Shown one piece after another: positions 8,732 to 19,752 of a DNA stretch of 64,000 bases. The notes below the pieces were generated by a model that saw nothing but the letters and a program-made list of their open reading frames with translations, was not told where the DNA came from and made no database searches. Origin of the DNA: Nocardia ninae NBRC 108245 (GTDB lineage Bacteria > Actinomycetota > Actinomycetes > Mycobacteriales > Mycobacteriaceae); contig NZ_BJXA01000001.1 of assembly GCF_007990755.1 (NCBI RefSeq), positions 1-64,000 of the forward strand, in the 5' to 3' direction. Position 1 is the stretch's first letter; each line of letters opens with the position of its first letter. The translations under genes were made by a program, and so were the position numbers.

Positions 8732-10201
8732 TCAGTTCTTCGCCGCGGCGATGCCCGCCCTGCGGCCGTAGAAACTGCCGTCACCCAGCGAAGCCCCGCT
8801 CACGTACCCGCCCGCGCACAGCCCGGAGGTGCAGCGCCCCGCGGCGAACAGGCCCGGGATCGGCTCGCCGGAGACGTGCAGCACCCGGGAGTCCAGGTCG
8901 GTGCGCAGGCCGCCCAGGGTGAAACCCGCCGTGTACCCGCGCATGTCGAACGCGGCCAGCGAACCTTGCAGCGGCCGCACCCATTCCGGCTTCTTGCCCA
9001 GCAGCGGGTCCTTGCCGTCGGCGGCGTGCAGGTTGTAGCAGTCGACGGTGGCCTGCAAGGCCAGCGTCGGCAGGCCCATGTCGGACTCCAGTTCCGCGAC
9101 CGTCTCGGCGGCCCAGGTGGGTGGCTGCCGGAAGAACGGGGTGGCGGTCTCGGTGGCCAGCCCGGCCTCGTAGGACGCCTCATCGATGACCAGGAAGGCC
9201 TGGTTCTCCTGCTGGATCAGCGCCGCCTGGCCGATCCGGCCCGGGTAGGTGTCCTCGGCGATGAACCGCTGGCCGCGCCCGTTCACCAGGATGCCGCGCG
9301 CCATCAGCTGCGGGTCGCCGAAGAAGGCGACCTCGGTCGCGTCCATGTGCGCCAGCTCCGCCCCGAGGGCCTGCGCGAGCCGGATGCCGATGCCGTCGTG
9401 CTCCTCGATCGCGGCGGCGGGCCTGCCGATCAGGCGTGGCGCGTAGCCCTCGATCATCTGCTGGTGGTAAGCGAAACTGCCGGTGGCCAAGACGATTCCG
9501 CGGTCGGCGCGGATGGCGACGTCTTTGCCGTAGCGTTTGGCGAGCACGCCGACCACGCGATCGTCGTCGTCCACCACCAGCCGGCCGATCCGCAGGTCGT
9601 ATTCGACGGCGACACCGAGTGCTTCGGCGGTCTCGGCCAGCGGCTTCATCAGCATGTAGCCGCCGCTCTTACGTCCGATCTTCTTGTCGGCGAACTGCGG
9701 AACATGGCCGCGCGGAGCCGGTTTCGCGATCGCGTTGAACGGGGCCGCGTTCTCGCCGCCGGAGTACATCAGGCCCTCGTCGTGCGGCGGCTCCCAGCCC
9801 GGCTCACCCCAGAAGGCCTCGCGGAACGGCACACCGCACGAGACGAGCCAGTTGTAGTGCTCGACGCTGCCGCGCGAGTAGTCGGCGATCTTGGCCTTGT
9901 CCACCCCGGGGCCGAGCGCCGCGAGTAGGAAGGTCTCCATGTTCTCCGGGGTGTCCTCGAAGCCGAGGGCCTGTTGCAGCGGGGTGCCGCCGCCGAGGTA
10001 GATGAAGCCGCCCGCCATCGCGGCCGCGCCGCCCCAGCCGCCGGTGCGTTCCAGGATCAGCACCTCGGCGCCCGCGCGGGCGGCTTCGATTGCGGCGCAT
10101 ACCCCGGCGATGCCGTAACCGGCCACGACTACATCGGCGTGCAGGTCCCACTCGGTGACGCTGCTCGCGCGTAGCGGCCGAAGGGTGTTGGCATCAGACA
10201 T
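8732..10201 (-). CDS. FAD-dependent dehydrogenase, KstD/fumarate-reductase flavoprotein family
   Basis: A 489-residue flavoprotein with an N-terminal FAD fold (DVVVAGYGIAGVCAA near residues 23-37), AGGFIYLGGG, and a C-terminal FAD-binding GLFAAGRCTSGLCAGGYVSG segment followed by GASLGDGSFYGR. This is the two-domain fold of 3-ketosteroid delta-1-dehydrogenases and soluble fumarate reductases. A steroid-type dehydrogenation fits the neighbours, but the reaction is inferred. It lies 12 bases downstream of the CMD gene on the same strand and directly upstream of the TetR gene, so it probably ends the aldA operon. Confidence 0.8.
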   Translation of the reverse strand: MSDANTLRPLRASSVTEWDLHADVVVAGYGIAGVCAAIEAARAGAEVLILERTGGWGGAAAMAGGFIYLGGGTPLQQALGFEDTPENMETFLLAALGPGVDKAKIADYSRGSVEHYNWLVSCGVPFREAFWGEPGWEPPHDEGLMYSGGENAAPFNAIAKPAPRGHVPQFADKKIGRKSGGYMLMKPLAETAEALGVAVEYDLRIGRLVVDDDDRVVGVLAKRYGKDVAIRADRGIVLATGSFAYHQQMIEGYAPRLIGRPAAAIEEHDGIGIRLAQALGAELAHMDATEVAFFGDPQLMARGILVNGRGQRFIAEDTYPGRIGQAALIQQENQAFLVIDEASYEAGLATETATPFFRQPPTWAAETVAELESDMGLPTLALQATVDCYNLHAADGKDPLLGKKPEWVRPLQGSLAAFDMRGYTAGFTLGGLRTDLDSRVLHVSGEPIPGLFAAGRCTSGLCAGGYVSGASLGDGSFYGRRAGIAAAKN

Positions 10202-10213
10202 GTTTCGGGTCCT

Positions 10214-10618
10214 TCACTCGGTGCGGTCGGCTTCCTGCTTGCGGGCGGCCTTCTTTTGTTGCGCCACTATGGTGCCCACCAACAGGTCCAGTTTGGTGCC
10301 GTTCGGCCAACCGACGTAGTGGCAGAGGAAGACCGCGATCTCGTGCAGTTGCTCCTCGGTGAGCTCCTCGTTGCGCAGCGCGGCGCCGATCTGGATGCCG
10401 GCGGTGTCTATGGCGCCTTGCGCGGTGAGCGCGCCGAGCAGCAACAGCCGCCGGTCCCGGATGGACAGCGCGGGACGCGACCAGATGTCGGCGAAAAGGT
10501 GGTCGGCGGTGACCGCGAAGTGGCTGCCGGGGTAGTCCTGGAACTCGGTGCCGTACACCTCGGCCATCTTGGCCAGGCCGCGCTGGCGCACGGAGTCGGC
10601 GGAACCGTTGTCGCTCAT
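10214..10618 (-). CDS. Carboxymuconolactone decarboxylase-family protein
   Basis: A 134-residue alpha-helical protein of the CMD/AhpD-like superfamily, with DRRLLLLGALTAQGA and the conserved FLCHYVGWPNG segment. No CxxC peroxidase pair is visible, so a peroxidase role is unlikely. Its ATG overlaps the stop of the upstream dehydrogenase gene by ATGA (10615-10618). In M. tuberculosis a CMD-family gene (Rv0771) occupies the same place in the aldA operon. Confidence 0.82.
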   Translation of the reverse strand: MSDNGSADSVRQRGLAKMAEVYGTEFQDYPGSHFAVTADHLFADIWSRPALSIRDRRLLLLGALTAQGAIDTAGIQIGAALRNEELTEEQLHEIAVFLCHYVGWPNGTKLDLLVGTIVAQQKKAARKQEADRTE

Positions 10619-11484
10619 GAGGATTGCCTTTCGGATGTGCCGACGCCGAGCCCGAGCCCGAGCCGGTCGAGCGCGAGTTCGGCCAGGGGGAGTGGGATGT
10701 CGAGCCGGGCAGCGAGTTCGAGCGCGAGACCGAGGTCCTTCTCGCCGAGATCGCGCACGTGCCGCAGGATCGGCAGCCAGAAGTCGCCCTCCTCGATGGG
10801 CGCGGTGCGGTCGCGCAGCATGATGGCGCCGGGGCCGCCGGTGACGGCGTCGGAGTGCCGCACCACCTTGCCGAGGACCGTGAGGTCGAGTCCGGCGGCC
10901 TCGGCCAGCCGCTGTGCCTCGGTGGTGGCGGTGAACGCGACGAAGTGGACCAGGTTGCGGGCCAGCTTCATTCGCGTGCCCGCGCCGACCGGGCCTGCGT
11001 GCACGATCAGATCGGCGAAACACTCGAAGGGTGCGCGGATTCGTTCGTAGGCCGCGTCGCTGCCGCCGACCATGACCGCGAGCCTGCCCTTCTTCGCGCC
11101 CGGTGCGCCGCCGCTGACCGGTGCGTCGACGAATTCGGCACCGTGCATGGCGCATTCGGTCGCGAGCTGTTCGGCGGTGCGGTCGCTGATCGTCGAGTGC
11201 ACCGCCACCACGGTGCCGGGAGCGGCGCTGCGCAGTAGTCCTTCGGGGCCGGTGATAACGTCGCGCACTTGTACGTCGTCGACCACGGCGATGGAGATGA
11301 CCGAGGCCCGCTCGGCGAGCTCGGCCGGTGAGGTAGCGGCTCCGGCTCCGGCCTCGGTGTACGGCAGCACCGCGTCGGCGCGCACATCGCAGACCGTCAG
11401 CCCGCCCGGCCAATTCAGCAGTCGCTTGGCCATCGGCGCACCCATGGCACCGAGTCCGATGAAGCCCAGCCGAGTGTCGGTCAT
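10615..11484 (-). CDS. Beta-hydroxyacid (3-hydroxyisobutyrate-type) dehydrogenase
   Basis: A 289-residue protein with an N-terminal NAD(P)-binding motif (GFIGLGAMGAPMAKRL), the substrate signature DAPVSGG, and GAGTRMKLARN with the catalytic Lys of this superfamily. It oxidises a hydroxyacid or reduces a semialdehyde; the substrate is unknown. Start and stop both overlap neighbouring genes by ATGA. It corresponds in kind and place to Rv0770 of M. tuberculosis. Confidence 0.85.
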   Translation of the reverse strand: MTDTRLGFIGLGAMGAPMAKRLLNWPGGLTVCDVRADAVLPYTEAGAGAATSPAELAERASVISIAVVDDVQVRDVITGPEGLLRSAAPGTVVAVHSTISDRTAEQLATECAMHGAEFVDAPVSGGAPGAKKGRLAVMVGGSDAAYERIRAPFECFADLIVHAGPVGAGTRMKLARNLVHFVAFTATTEAQRLAEAAGLDLTVLGKVVRHSDAVTGGPGAIMLRDRTAPIEEGDFWLPILRHVRDLGEKDLGLALELAARLDIPLPLAELALDRLGLGLGVGTSERQSS

Positions 11485-12230
11485 GAACGGAAAACCTGTC
11501 CGCCGTCGACATTGAAGATCTGCCCGGTGACCCAGCCTGCTTCGTCGGACAGCAGATACAGGCACGCGCCGACCAGGTCGGCCGGCGTGCCCATTCGCTT
11601 GAGCGGCAACCGGTTCACCATGTCCGCCACGATGGCCGCGGGTGTCACCGTCTTGGTCGCGTCGGTGTCGATGGGACCCGGTGCGATGGCGTTGATCCGG
11701 ATGTTCGAGCCGCCGAGCTCGAAGGCGAGCTGCTGGGTCAGGCCGTTGACGCCGACCTTGGCCAAGCCGTAGAAGCTGGAGTATGTCCAAGCGGCGGTGG
11801 AGGATTGGTTGACGATCGATCCACCGGTCTTGCGCATGTGCGGCCAGACGGCGCGGGTCATGTTCAGCGCGCCGTCCATGTTCACGCTCATGAACTTCTT
11901 GTAGTAGTCCCACGGCACGGTGAGCAGCAGGTTGAGCTTCATCTCGCCGTAGATGGCGGCGTTGTTGACGAGGTGGTCGATGCCGCCGAACTCGGCGACC
12001 GTCAGTTCGGCCAGGGCAGTAGCGGATTCGGGATCGGACACGTCGACCATGCCGAACAGCGCGGTGCCGCCGTCGGCGGTGATCTTCTCCACCGTCGCCT
12101 GCCCGCCCTCGTCATTCTTGTCGGCGACAACAACTTTCGCGCCCTCGGCGGCCAGCGCGGCGGCATAGGCGGCGCCGATGCCCTGCGCGGCGCCGGTGAC
12201 GATGACGGATCTTCCCGTGAAACGGGCCAT
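11481..12230 (-). CDS. SDR-family oxidoreductase
   Basis: A 249-residue classical SDR: TGAAQGIG cofactor loop near residue 12, NNAA, NQSSTAA with the catalytic Ser, YGLAK (Y-x3-K), and a C-terminal WVTGQIFNVDGGQ. It lies 15 bases after the aldehyde dehydrogenase and overlaps the beta-hydroxyacid dehydrogenase. The position matches Rv0769. It probably acts on an alcohol or ketone generated by the P450 pathway. Confidence 0.88.
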   Translation of the reverse strand: MARFTGRSVIVTGAAQGIGAAYAAALAAEGAKVVVADKNDEGGQATVEKITADGGTALFGMVDVSDPESATALAELTVAEFGGIDHLVNNAAIYGEMKLNLLLTVPWDYYKKFMSVNMDGALNMTRAVWPHMRKTGGSIVNQSSTAAWTYSSFYGLAKVGVNGLTQQLAFELGGSNIRINAIAPGPIDTDATKTVTPAAIVADMVNRLPLKRMGTPADLVGACLYLLSDEAGWVTGQIFNVDGGQVFRS

Positions 12231-12245
12231 GACGGTGTGCTCCTC

Positions 12246-13715
12246 TTATCCAGCGGTCGCGATCAGCTTGGTTTCCAGGTATTCCTCGAACCCGGCGATG
12301 CCCATCTCCCGGCCGATGCCGGACTGCTTGTAGCCGCCGAAGGGTGCGTCGGCGGAGTACCAGACGCCGCCGTTCACGCTCAACGTCCCGGTGCGTACGC
12401 CGTTGGTGACGTGGCGGATCCGTTCCGGGTCGGTGCCCCATACCGAGCCGGACAGCCCGTAGGGGGAGTCGTTGGCCAGCCGGATGGCGTCGTCGTCGCC
12501 GTCGTAGGGGATGACGACCAGCACCGGGCCGAAGATCTCCTCCTGCGCGACGGTCGCGCTGTTCGGCACGTCCGCGATCAGGGTCGGCTCGATGAAAAAG
12601 CCGCGTTCGCGATCGGCGGGCCGGCCGCCGCCGACCACGATGCGGCCGCCCTCGGACCGTGCGATGTCGAGGTAGCGCTCCACCCGGTCGCGCTGGCGCG
12701 CCGAGATGAGCGGTCCGCACACCGTCCGCGAATCGGCCGGATCACCAGGTTTGATACCCGACAGCGTCGCGGCGGCGGCCTGCACCGCCTCGTCGTAGGA
12801 CGCACGCGGGACGAGTAGCCGAGTAGTGATCGCGCAGCCTTGACCCGCATGCACGCACACCGAAAACGCCGCCACCGCACAGGCTCCGGCGATATTCGCG
12901 TCGTCGAGCACGATGAACGCCGACTTGCCGCCCAGTTCCAGGAACGCCTTCTTGAGTGTCGTTGCGGCGCCGCGCATCACGGCGCGCCCGGTCTGCGTCG
13001 AACCGGTGAAGCTGATCAGGTCGACCCGCGGGTCCTCGGTGAGGCGGGCGCCGAGCCCGTGGTCGGCGCCGGTCACGATGTTCACCACTCCGGCTGGAAT
13101 GTCGGTCTCCTCGGCCAGGATCGCGCCGACCGCCGCCGCGCACCACGGTGTGTCCGGGGCGGGCTTGAGCACCACGGTGTTTCCGGCAGCGAGGGCCGGT
13201 CCGAGCTTGGCGAAGGTGATCTGGTGCGGGAAGTTCCACGGGGTGATCGCGCCGACCACCCCGACCGGCTCGCGGCGCAGCACCCGGCGGGTCTTGATGC
13301 CCATCGGCTCTGCTGCGCCGAGATCGGTTTCCCAGCTGTAGGTTTCGGCCAGCGAGGCCGAGTAGGCGAGGTCGGCGATCGGGCCCTCCAGCTGCGGGCC
13401 GCGGGTGAACATGGCCGGCGCGCCCGCCTCGGCGATGGTGAGCTCGCGTAGTTCTTCGACGTGCGATTGCAAGGCTGTGCGTAGCTGTTCGAGGCAGTGC
13501 GAACGGAAGGCCGGGTCGCGGGACCAGTCGGTCTCGTCGAACGCGGTGCGGGCGGCGGCCACCGCCGCGTCGAGGTCGGCCGCGTCGGCGTTCGCGGCGT
13601 GCCCGAGCACCTCCTCGGTCGCCGGGTCGACGGTGGCGAAGACTCCGCCGCCACCCTCGACCAGCTTGCCGTCGATCAACAGACGCGCGCCGTCGGCGGG
13701 CAGCAGGCTACTCAT
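12246..13715 (-). CDS. aldA: NAD(P)-dependent aldehyde dehydrogenase, AldA-like
   Basis: A 489-residue aldehyde dehydrogenase. It has GAITPWNFPHQ for cofactor binding, FTGSTQTGR, the general base Glu in FLELGGKS and the catalytic Cys294 in AGQGC. It oxidises an aldehyde to an acid, a natural step after P450 or GMC oxidation. It leads a minus-strand operon (aldA, SDR, dehydrogenase, CMD, FAD dehydrogenase) and is divergent from the CYP123-like operon, with one copy of the 17-bp element 16 bases before its start. This matches aldA (Rv0768) facing the cyp123 side in M. tuberculosis. Confidence 0.88.
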   Translation of the reverse strand: MSSLLPADGARLLIDGKLVEGGGGVFATVDPATEEVLGHAANADAADLDAAVAAARTAFDETDWSRDPAFRSHCLEQLRTALQSHVEELRELTIAEAGAPAMFTRGPQLEGPIADLAYSASLAETYSWETDLGAAEPMGIKTRRVLRREPVGVVGAITPWNFPHQITFAKLGPALAAGNTVVLKPAPDTPWCAAAVGAILAEETDIPAGVVNIVTGADHGLGARLTEDPRVDLISFTGSTQTGRAVMRGAATTLKKAFLELGGKSAFIVLDDANIAGACAVAAFSVCVHAGQGCAITTRLLVPRASYDEAVQAAAATLSGIKPGDPADSRTVCGPLISARQRDRVERYLDIARSEGGRIVVGGGRPADRERGFFIEPTLIADVPNSATVAQEEIFGPVLVVIPYDGDDDAIRLANDSPYGLSGSVWGTDPERIRHVTNGVRTGTLSVNGGVWYSADAPFGGYKQSGIGREMGIAGFEEYLETKLIATAG

Positions 13716-13730
13716 GCGTTGCTCCGATGC

Positions 13731-13747
13731 TGTCTGGACACATGTAC
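13731..13747 (+). promoter_or_regulatory. 17-bp shared operator, copy B (aldA promoter)
   Basis: TGTCTGGACACATGTAC matches copy C at 14 of 17 positions. It lies 16 bases upstream of the aldA start and would overlap its 5' untranslated region or promoter. Confidence 0.5.
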
Positions 13748-13777
13748 GGAATGTAGTCTCAAGCGGCGATTGCTGGC

Positions 13778-13791
13778 AAGAACACGTTCTA
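13778..13791. promoter_or_regulatory. KstR-like site in the aldA/CYP123 control region
   Basis: AAGAACACGTTCTA fits the published KstR pattern TnnAACnnGTTnnA except for A at the first base. KstR represses cholesterol catabolic genes in mycobacteria and rhodococci. The site lies 62 bases before the aldA start and about 225 before the CYP123-like gene. Confidence 0.5.
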
Positions 13792-13924
13792 ACTCAGCCA
13801 TTCTGGTGCATTCGTCGCGCGGTCGTCGTGGAATCTCCGCGGATCCCGGGCGAGTCGACCGAATTCTGCGCAATGGTGTTGGTAAACCAGCGGAACCGTT
13901 GTCGGAGGTGTGTGCCGGTGGTAC

Positions 13925-13941
13925 TGTCCAGACACATGTCC
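13925..13941 (+). promoter_or_regulatory. 17-bp shared operator, copy C (CYP123-like promoter)
   Basis: TGTCCAGACACATGTCC, with a further A, reads as two TGTCCA direct repeats around GACACA; the core GACACATGTC is also nearly palindromic. It lies about 75 bases upstream of the P450 start. I used this copy as the reference for the other three. Confidence 0.6.
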
Positions 13942-13983
13942 AGTTATCTGCCTCCGCTATCCGGACGGCCCGATATCGCTCGG

Positions 13984-13997
13984 GAGAACTTGTTCTC
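13984..13997. promoter_or_regulatory. Weak KstR-like site just before the CYP123-like gene
   Basis: GAGAACTTGTTCTC keeps the AACnnGTT core but lacks the outer T and A of the KstR pattern. It lies 19 bases before the GTG start. A repressor here would block the promoter or initiation, but the match is weaker than at 13778 and 19678. Confidence 0.3.
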
Positions 13998-14015
13998 GAA
14001 GCCGGAGTGGTTGAA

Positions 14016-16226
<2,211 letters not shown>

Positions 16227-16227
<1 letters not shown>

Positions 16228-16775
16228 TGGCGAGTTTCGCACGCGACGAGCTGGACGAGATGGTCCGGCGGTGGCAGCTGGAGAACCAGCGCTGCGAGGA
16301 GAAGGGCGACTGGAAACCGCTGGCCGAGATGTACACCGAGGACGCCACCTACGGCTGGAACTACGGTCCCACCCAAGAATTCATGGCGGTCGGCCGCGAG
16401 GAGATCCGCGACCTCGCCCTCGGGCAGGAGATGCAGGGGCTCGACGGCTGGACCTACCCGTACCAGGAGTTCGTCATCGACGACCGCAGCGGCACCGTCA
16501 TCGGCTTCTGGAAACAGATCTCCGAGGTGAAACGCCCCGACGGGCGCCACTATTCCCCCGAGGGCATCGGCGGCAGCTGGTTCCGCTACGGCGGCGACTT
16601 CCAATGGTCTTGGCAGCGCGACTTTTTCGACTTCGGCAATGTCTCGCACATGTTCATGGAGATGATCACCGGGAAGGTGCTGCCCGCGGGTATGCAGCAG
16701 CGCATCGAACGGTCGGTGGCCGGCCCGCTGCCCGGCTGGTATCCCATCGGTCAGGCCCCGGCCTCGCTGTGGTGA
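16227..16775 (+). CDS. NTF2/SnoaL-like protein of the P450 operon
   Basis: A 182-residue protein with a NTF2-like pattern: an N-terminal helix, LAEMYTEDATYGWNYGPTQE, then VIGFWKQISEV and SWFRYGGDFQWSWQRDFFD strands. Its ATG shares the A of the ferredoxin stop (TAATG). A hypothetical gene next to the ferredoxin in M. tuberculosis (Rv0762c, similar length) may be its counterpart, though I compare only by position and size. It could bind or isomerise the pathway substrate. Confidence 0.72.
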
Positions 16776-18022
16776 CACCGATGTCGAGTAACTTCGAGCA
16801 GCTGTCGCGGGCCCGGCTCGCGACGCTGCTGCCCGAACTGCTGTTGTCCGGGCACCTGATCGACCGGTCCGGCATGGCGCACACCATCGCGGCCTTCGGC
16901 CGGGCCGAGATGACCGCCGTCGCGATCGAGGAGTGGCAGCTCGCCAGCCCGGTCTACACGCGGCGCATGCAGCGGGCGTTCGGCTTCACCGGCGACGACG
17001 TGGTGACCATCTTCAAGGGCTTGCAGCTCGACATCGGCGCACCGCCGCAGTTCATGGATTTCCGGTTCCGCGTCGATGACCGGGACCACGGCGAGTTCTG
17101 GCTCGACCACTGCGGTGCGCTGCTGGATGTGGAGCCGATGGGGGACGACTTCGTGGTCGGCATGTGCCACGACATCGAGGACCCGACCTTCGACGCCACC
17201 GCGCTGGCCACCAACCCACACGCCCAGGTCCGGCCGATCCATCGACCGCCGCGCCGCCCGGCCGACCGGAAACCCATGTGCGCGTGGACGGTCACCATCG
17301 ACGCCGCGCACGTCCCACCGCCGGTGCCTGTCAACGCGGACCTGGTGGCGGACTCCGTCGCCGCGCGACTGGAGCTGGCCGACATCGATCCCGGCGACGA
17401 GGGCCAGGCCGACTACGCGGGCCCGTTGTTGAGCGATCTGCGCTTCGGGGACTTCTCGAAGTCGGCGCTGGTCCGCATGGCGGACGAGGTGTGCCTGCAA
17501 CATCATCTGCTCGCCCTGGGTTTTCTGATCGCGGTGCGATCCCGGCTCGAGCCGGACGCGGCGATCGAGATCGTCCGCAAGCAGTTCGCGGGCATCGCCG
17601 GGCTCACCGCCGAAAGGTTGCGCAAGGCCTTGCATCTCGGCGACGACATGACTTCGCTCGCCACCGTGCTGCGCTTGCATCCGGCGTGGAACCCGCTGTC
17701 CTATACGGGTGTTCGCGTGGTGGAGACCGAGGACAACGTCCAGCTGACGATTCCGCGGGACAGTGGCGCTGCCGCGGACGGTGTCTGGCCCGCGCTGATC
17801 GATGCCGAGCACCTCGCGCCCGTCGACGCGATGGCCCGCGGCGTGAACCCCCGGTTCGCCGCGCGCACCACCGATTCGAGCGAGCGTGCGCTGACCATCG
17901 AGATCACCCGCACGGAGAAGTCGTTCCGCGAGTCGTCGGAGGTCGCGCTGACCCGATTCAGTGGCGGCGCCGCCTTTACCTTCACCGATCGCGGTATCCC
18001 TTTGCCGCTGACGGTGGTGTGA
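16772..18022 (+). CDS. Protein of unknown function in the P450 operon
   Basis: A 416-residue soluble protein that I do not assign to a family. Visible features are a His/Cys-containing segment (FWLDHCGALLDVEPMGDDFV, then GMCHDIEDPTFDA at about residues 110-140), PRRPADRKPMCAW, and a helical middle with CLQHHLLALGF. The first segment faintly recalls families that bind metal or thiazoline through C...C/H pairs, but this is not enough to assign a function. Start GTG 16772 overlaps the previous stop by GTGA; ATG 16781 is the alternative. Its place between P450 auxiliaries and an acyl-CoA ligase suggests a catabolic role. Confidence 0.75.
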   Translation: MTPMSSNFEQLSRARLATLLPELLLSGHLIDRSGMAHTIAAFGRAEMTAVAIEEWQLASPVYTRRMQRAFGFTGDDVVTIFKGLQLDIGAPPQFMDFRFRVDDRDHGEFWLDHCGALLDVEPMGDDFVVGMCHDIEDPTFDATALATNPHAQVRPIHRPPRRPADRKPMCAWTVTIDAAHVPPPVPVNADLVADSVAARLELADIDPGDEGQADYAGPLLSDLRFGDFSKSALVRMADEVCLQHHLLALGFLIAVRSRLEPDAAIEIVRKQFAGIAGLTAERLRKALHLGDDMTSLATVLRLHPAWNPLSYTGVRVVETEDNVQLTIPRDSGAAADGVWPALIDAEHLAPVDAMARGVNPRFAARTTDSSERALTIEITRTEKSFRESSEVALTRFSGGAAFTFTDRGIPLPLTVV

Positions 18023-18046
18023 CGAGTATCGAGAAAGTGATTCGCC

Positions 18047-19642
18047 GTGGCCCGTAACTTCGCCGACCTGTTCGAACATTCCGTCGACGCGATGCCCGAC
18101 CGGGTCGCACTGCGCGAAGGCGACCGCAGCCTGACCTTCGCGGAGCTCGACGCGCGCGCCAATCGGCTTGCCGCGCATCTGTCTTCGGCCGGCCTCCGCG
18201 CGGGCACCCACATCGGGTTCCAGATGCACAACGGCATCGAGACGATGGAAACGCTGCTCGCCTGCTTCAAGATCCGAGCCGCCCCCATCAATATCAACTA
18301 TCGCTACGGCGTCGAGGAACTGCGGTATGTCTACGACAACGCGGACCTCGAGGCGCTGGTCTATCACGCCTGCTATGCCGAGGCGGTGCACGCCGCCGCG
18401 GCCGGGGTGCCATCGCTGCGGCACCGAATCGTGGTGCAGGACGGCACCGTCGCCCCGGTCGACGCCGTGCACTACGAAGACGCCCTCGCCGCGGGGTCGG
18501 CCGAGCGGGCTTTCCCGGAGCGCAGCGGCGACGACCTGTTCATGATGTACACCGGCGGCACCACGGGGCTGCCGAAGGGCGTGATGTGGCGGCAGGAAGA
18601 CATGTGGCGGGTGCTCGGCGGCGGCATCGATTTCTACACCGGTGTTCCGGTGGCCGACGAGTACGAGCAGTCCCGGGTCGGCGCGCAGGGCCAGCAGAGC
18701 ACCTGGTTCGTGCTGCCGCCGCTGATCCACGCGGCCGCCATGATGCCGACCTTCACCGCGCTGTGGTCCGGCAACGCGGTGCTGTTCGAGCCACGATTCG
18801 ACGCGAATCGGGTGTGGCAGGCGGTCGCTCGGCACCGCCCGCAGGTCATGGTCATCACCGGTGACGCCATGGCACGGCCACTGATCGACGCCTACCGGGC
18901 CGCGCCCGTCGACGCGACGGGGTTGATCGCCATCGGCTCGGGTGCCGCGTTGCTGTCGCAGCCGGTGAAGAACGCACTGCTGGAACTGTTTCCGTCGCTG
19001 GTCGTCACCGACTCGATCGGCTCGTCGGAAACCGGCTTCGGCGGAATAGGTTTCGCACAGAAGGACGACAACCCCGGACGCGGGCCACGCGTGCAGACGG
19101 GACGCGGTTCGATGGTCGTGGACGACGACGGACGTCCGGTGCAGCCCGGCGAGGAAGGGTGGCTGGCGAAGACGGGGTCGGTGCCGCTCGGCTACTACAA
19201 GGATCCGGTGAAGACCGACAAGCTGTTCAAGACCGTCGACGGTGCGCGCATCGTGGTCACCGACGATCGGGCGCGGATCGAGACGGACGGGTCGGTCACG
19301 CTGCTCGGCCGCGGCAACATGGTGATCAATACCGGCGGCGAGAAGGTCTTCGTCGAAGAGGTCGAGGCGGTGGTGAAGGCGCACGACGGGGTCTACGACG
19401 CGGTGGTGGTCGGTGTCCCGCACGAGCGATGGGGGTGGCAGGTCGCCGCCGTGGTCTCTGTCGCCGAACTGGTCGACTTCGCGGCGCTGAGCGAGCATGT
19501 GCGCCAACATCTCGCCGGATACAAGGTGCCCAAGAAGATCTGGGTGGTCGAGAGCGTGGTCCGAGCCCCCAGCGGCAAACCGGACTATCGGTGGGCCAAG
19601 GACGCCACGGCGCAGCGCGCCCCGGACTACAGCGCGGACTGA
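18047..19642 (+). CDS. Acyl-CoA synthetase, FadD19-like
   Basis: A 531-residue ANL-superfamily ligase with the AMP-binding P-loop MYTGGTTGLPKGVMWRQED near residue 167, IGSSETG, and the C-terminal hinge and Lys region (LLGRGNMVINTGGEKVF, then PSGKPDYRWAK). The VMWRQ extension and the long loop after it resemble FadD19-type ligases that activate sterol side-chain acids in the KstR regulon. The sequence cannot fix the substrate. It lies 24 bases after the unknown gene on the same strand; GTG 18047 has only a weak ribosome site. Confidence 0.85.
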   Translation: MARNFADLFEHSVDAMPDRVALREGDRSLTFAELDARANRLAAHLSSAGLRAGTHIGFQMHNGIETMETLLACFKIRAAPININYRYGVEELRYVYDNADLEALVYHACYAEAVHAAAAGVPSLRHRIVVQDGTVAPVDAVHYEDALAAGSAERAFPERSGDDLFMMYTGGTTGLPKGVMWRQEDMWRVLGGGIDFYTGVPVADEYEQSRVGAQGQQSTWFVLPPLIHAAAMMPTFTALWSGNAVLFEPRFDANRVWQAVARHRPQVMVITGDAMARPLIDAYRAAPVDATGLIAIGSGAALLSQPVKNALLELFPSLVVTDSIGSSETGFGGIGFAQKDDNPGRGPRVQTGRGSMVVDDDGRPVQPGEEGWLAKTGSVPLGYYKDPVKTDKLFKTVDGARIVVTDDRARIETDGSVTLLGRGNMVINTGGEKVFVEEVEAVVKAHDGVYDAVVVGVPHERWGWQVAAVVSVAELVDFAALSEHVRQHLAGYKVPKKIWVVESVVRAPSGKPDYRWAKDATAQRAPDYSAD

Positions 19643-19677
19643 ATCATGACCCTGCGCGAACACCCACCCCACACAAC

Positions 19678-19691
19678 AGGAACGTGTTCTA
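19678..19691. promoter_or_regulatory. KstR-like site before the second aldehyde dehydrogenase
   Basis: AGGAACGTGTTCTA matches TnnAACnnGTTnnA at all fixed positions but the first. It lies 62 bases before the ATG at 19753, the same distance as the other good site lies from aldA. Confidence 0.5.
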
Positions 19692-19752
19692 ATTCGGTGG
19701 CAAGGTCCGGCCCGATACCTGCGGCGATGCCGCATGTCATGGAGAAGTCCCG

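Larger units (their letters stand above)
13716..14015. other. Divergent control region between aldA and CYP123-like operons
   Basis: This 300-bp region holds no convincing gene. It carries two copies of the 17-bp TetR-type element (13731-13747 and 13925-13941) and two KstR-like elements (13778-13791, and a weaker one at 13984-13997). One copy of each class sits nearest each of the two operons. This makes it the likely regulatory hub of the region. Confidence 0.6.

Noticed and set aside
9804-10151. Possible small gene opposite the FAD dehydrogenase start
   Set aside because: Arg-rich shadow of the flavoprotein N-terminus, whose FAD motif is unambiguous in the other frame.
13497-14015. Longer N-terminus of the CYP123-like P450 starting at 13497
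   Set aside because: The extension runs through the divergent control region and the opposite aldA gene, is Arg/Gly-rich and unlike any P450; GTG 14016 has GGAG upstream and fits the family start.
19681-19690. GAAC-GTTC dyad considered as a LexA (SOS) box
   Set aside because: The actinobacterial SOS box has four bases between the arms; this one has two, which fits the KstR pattern instead.
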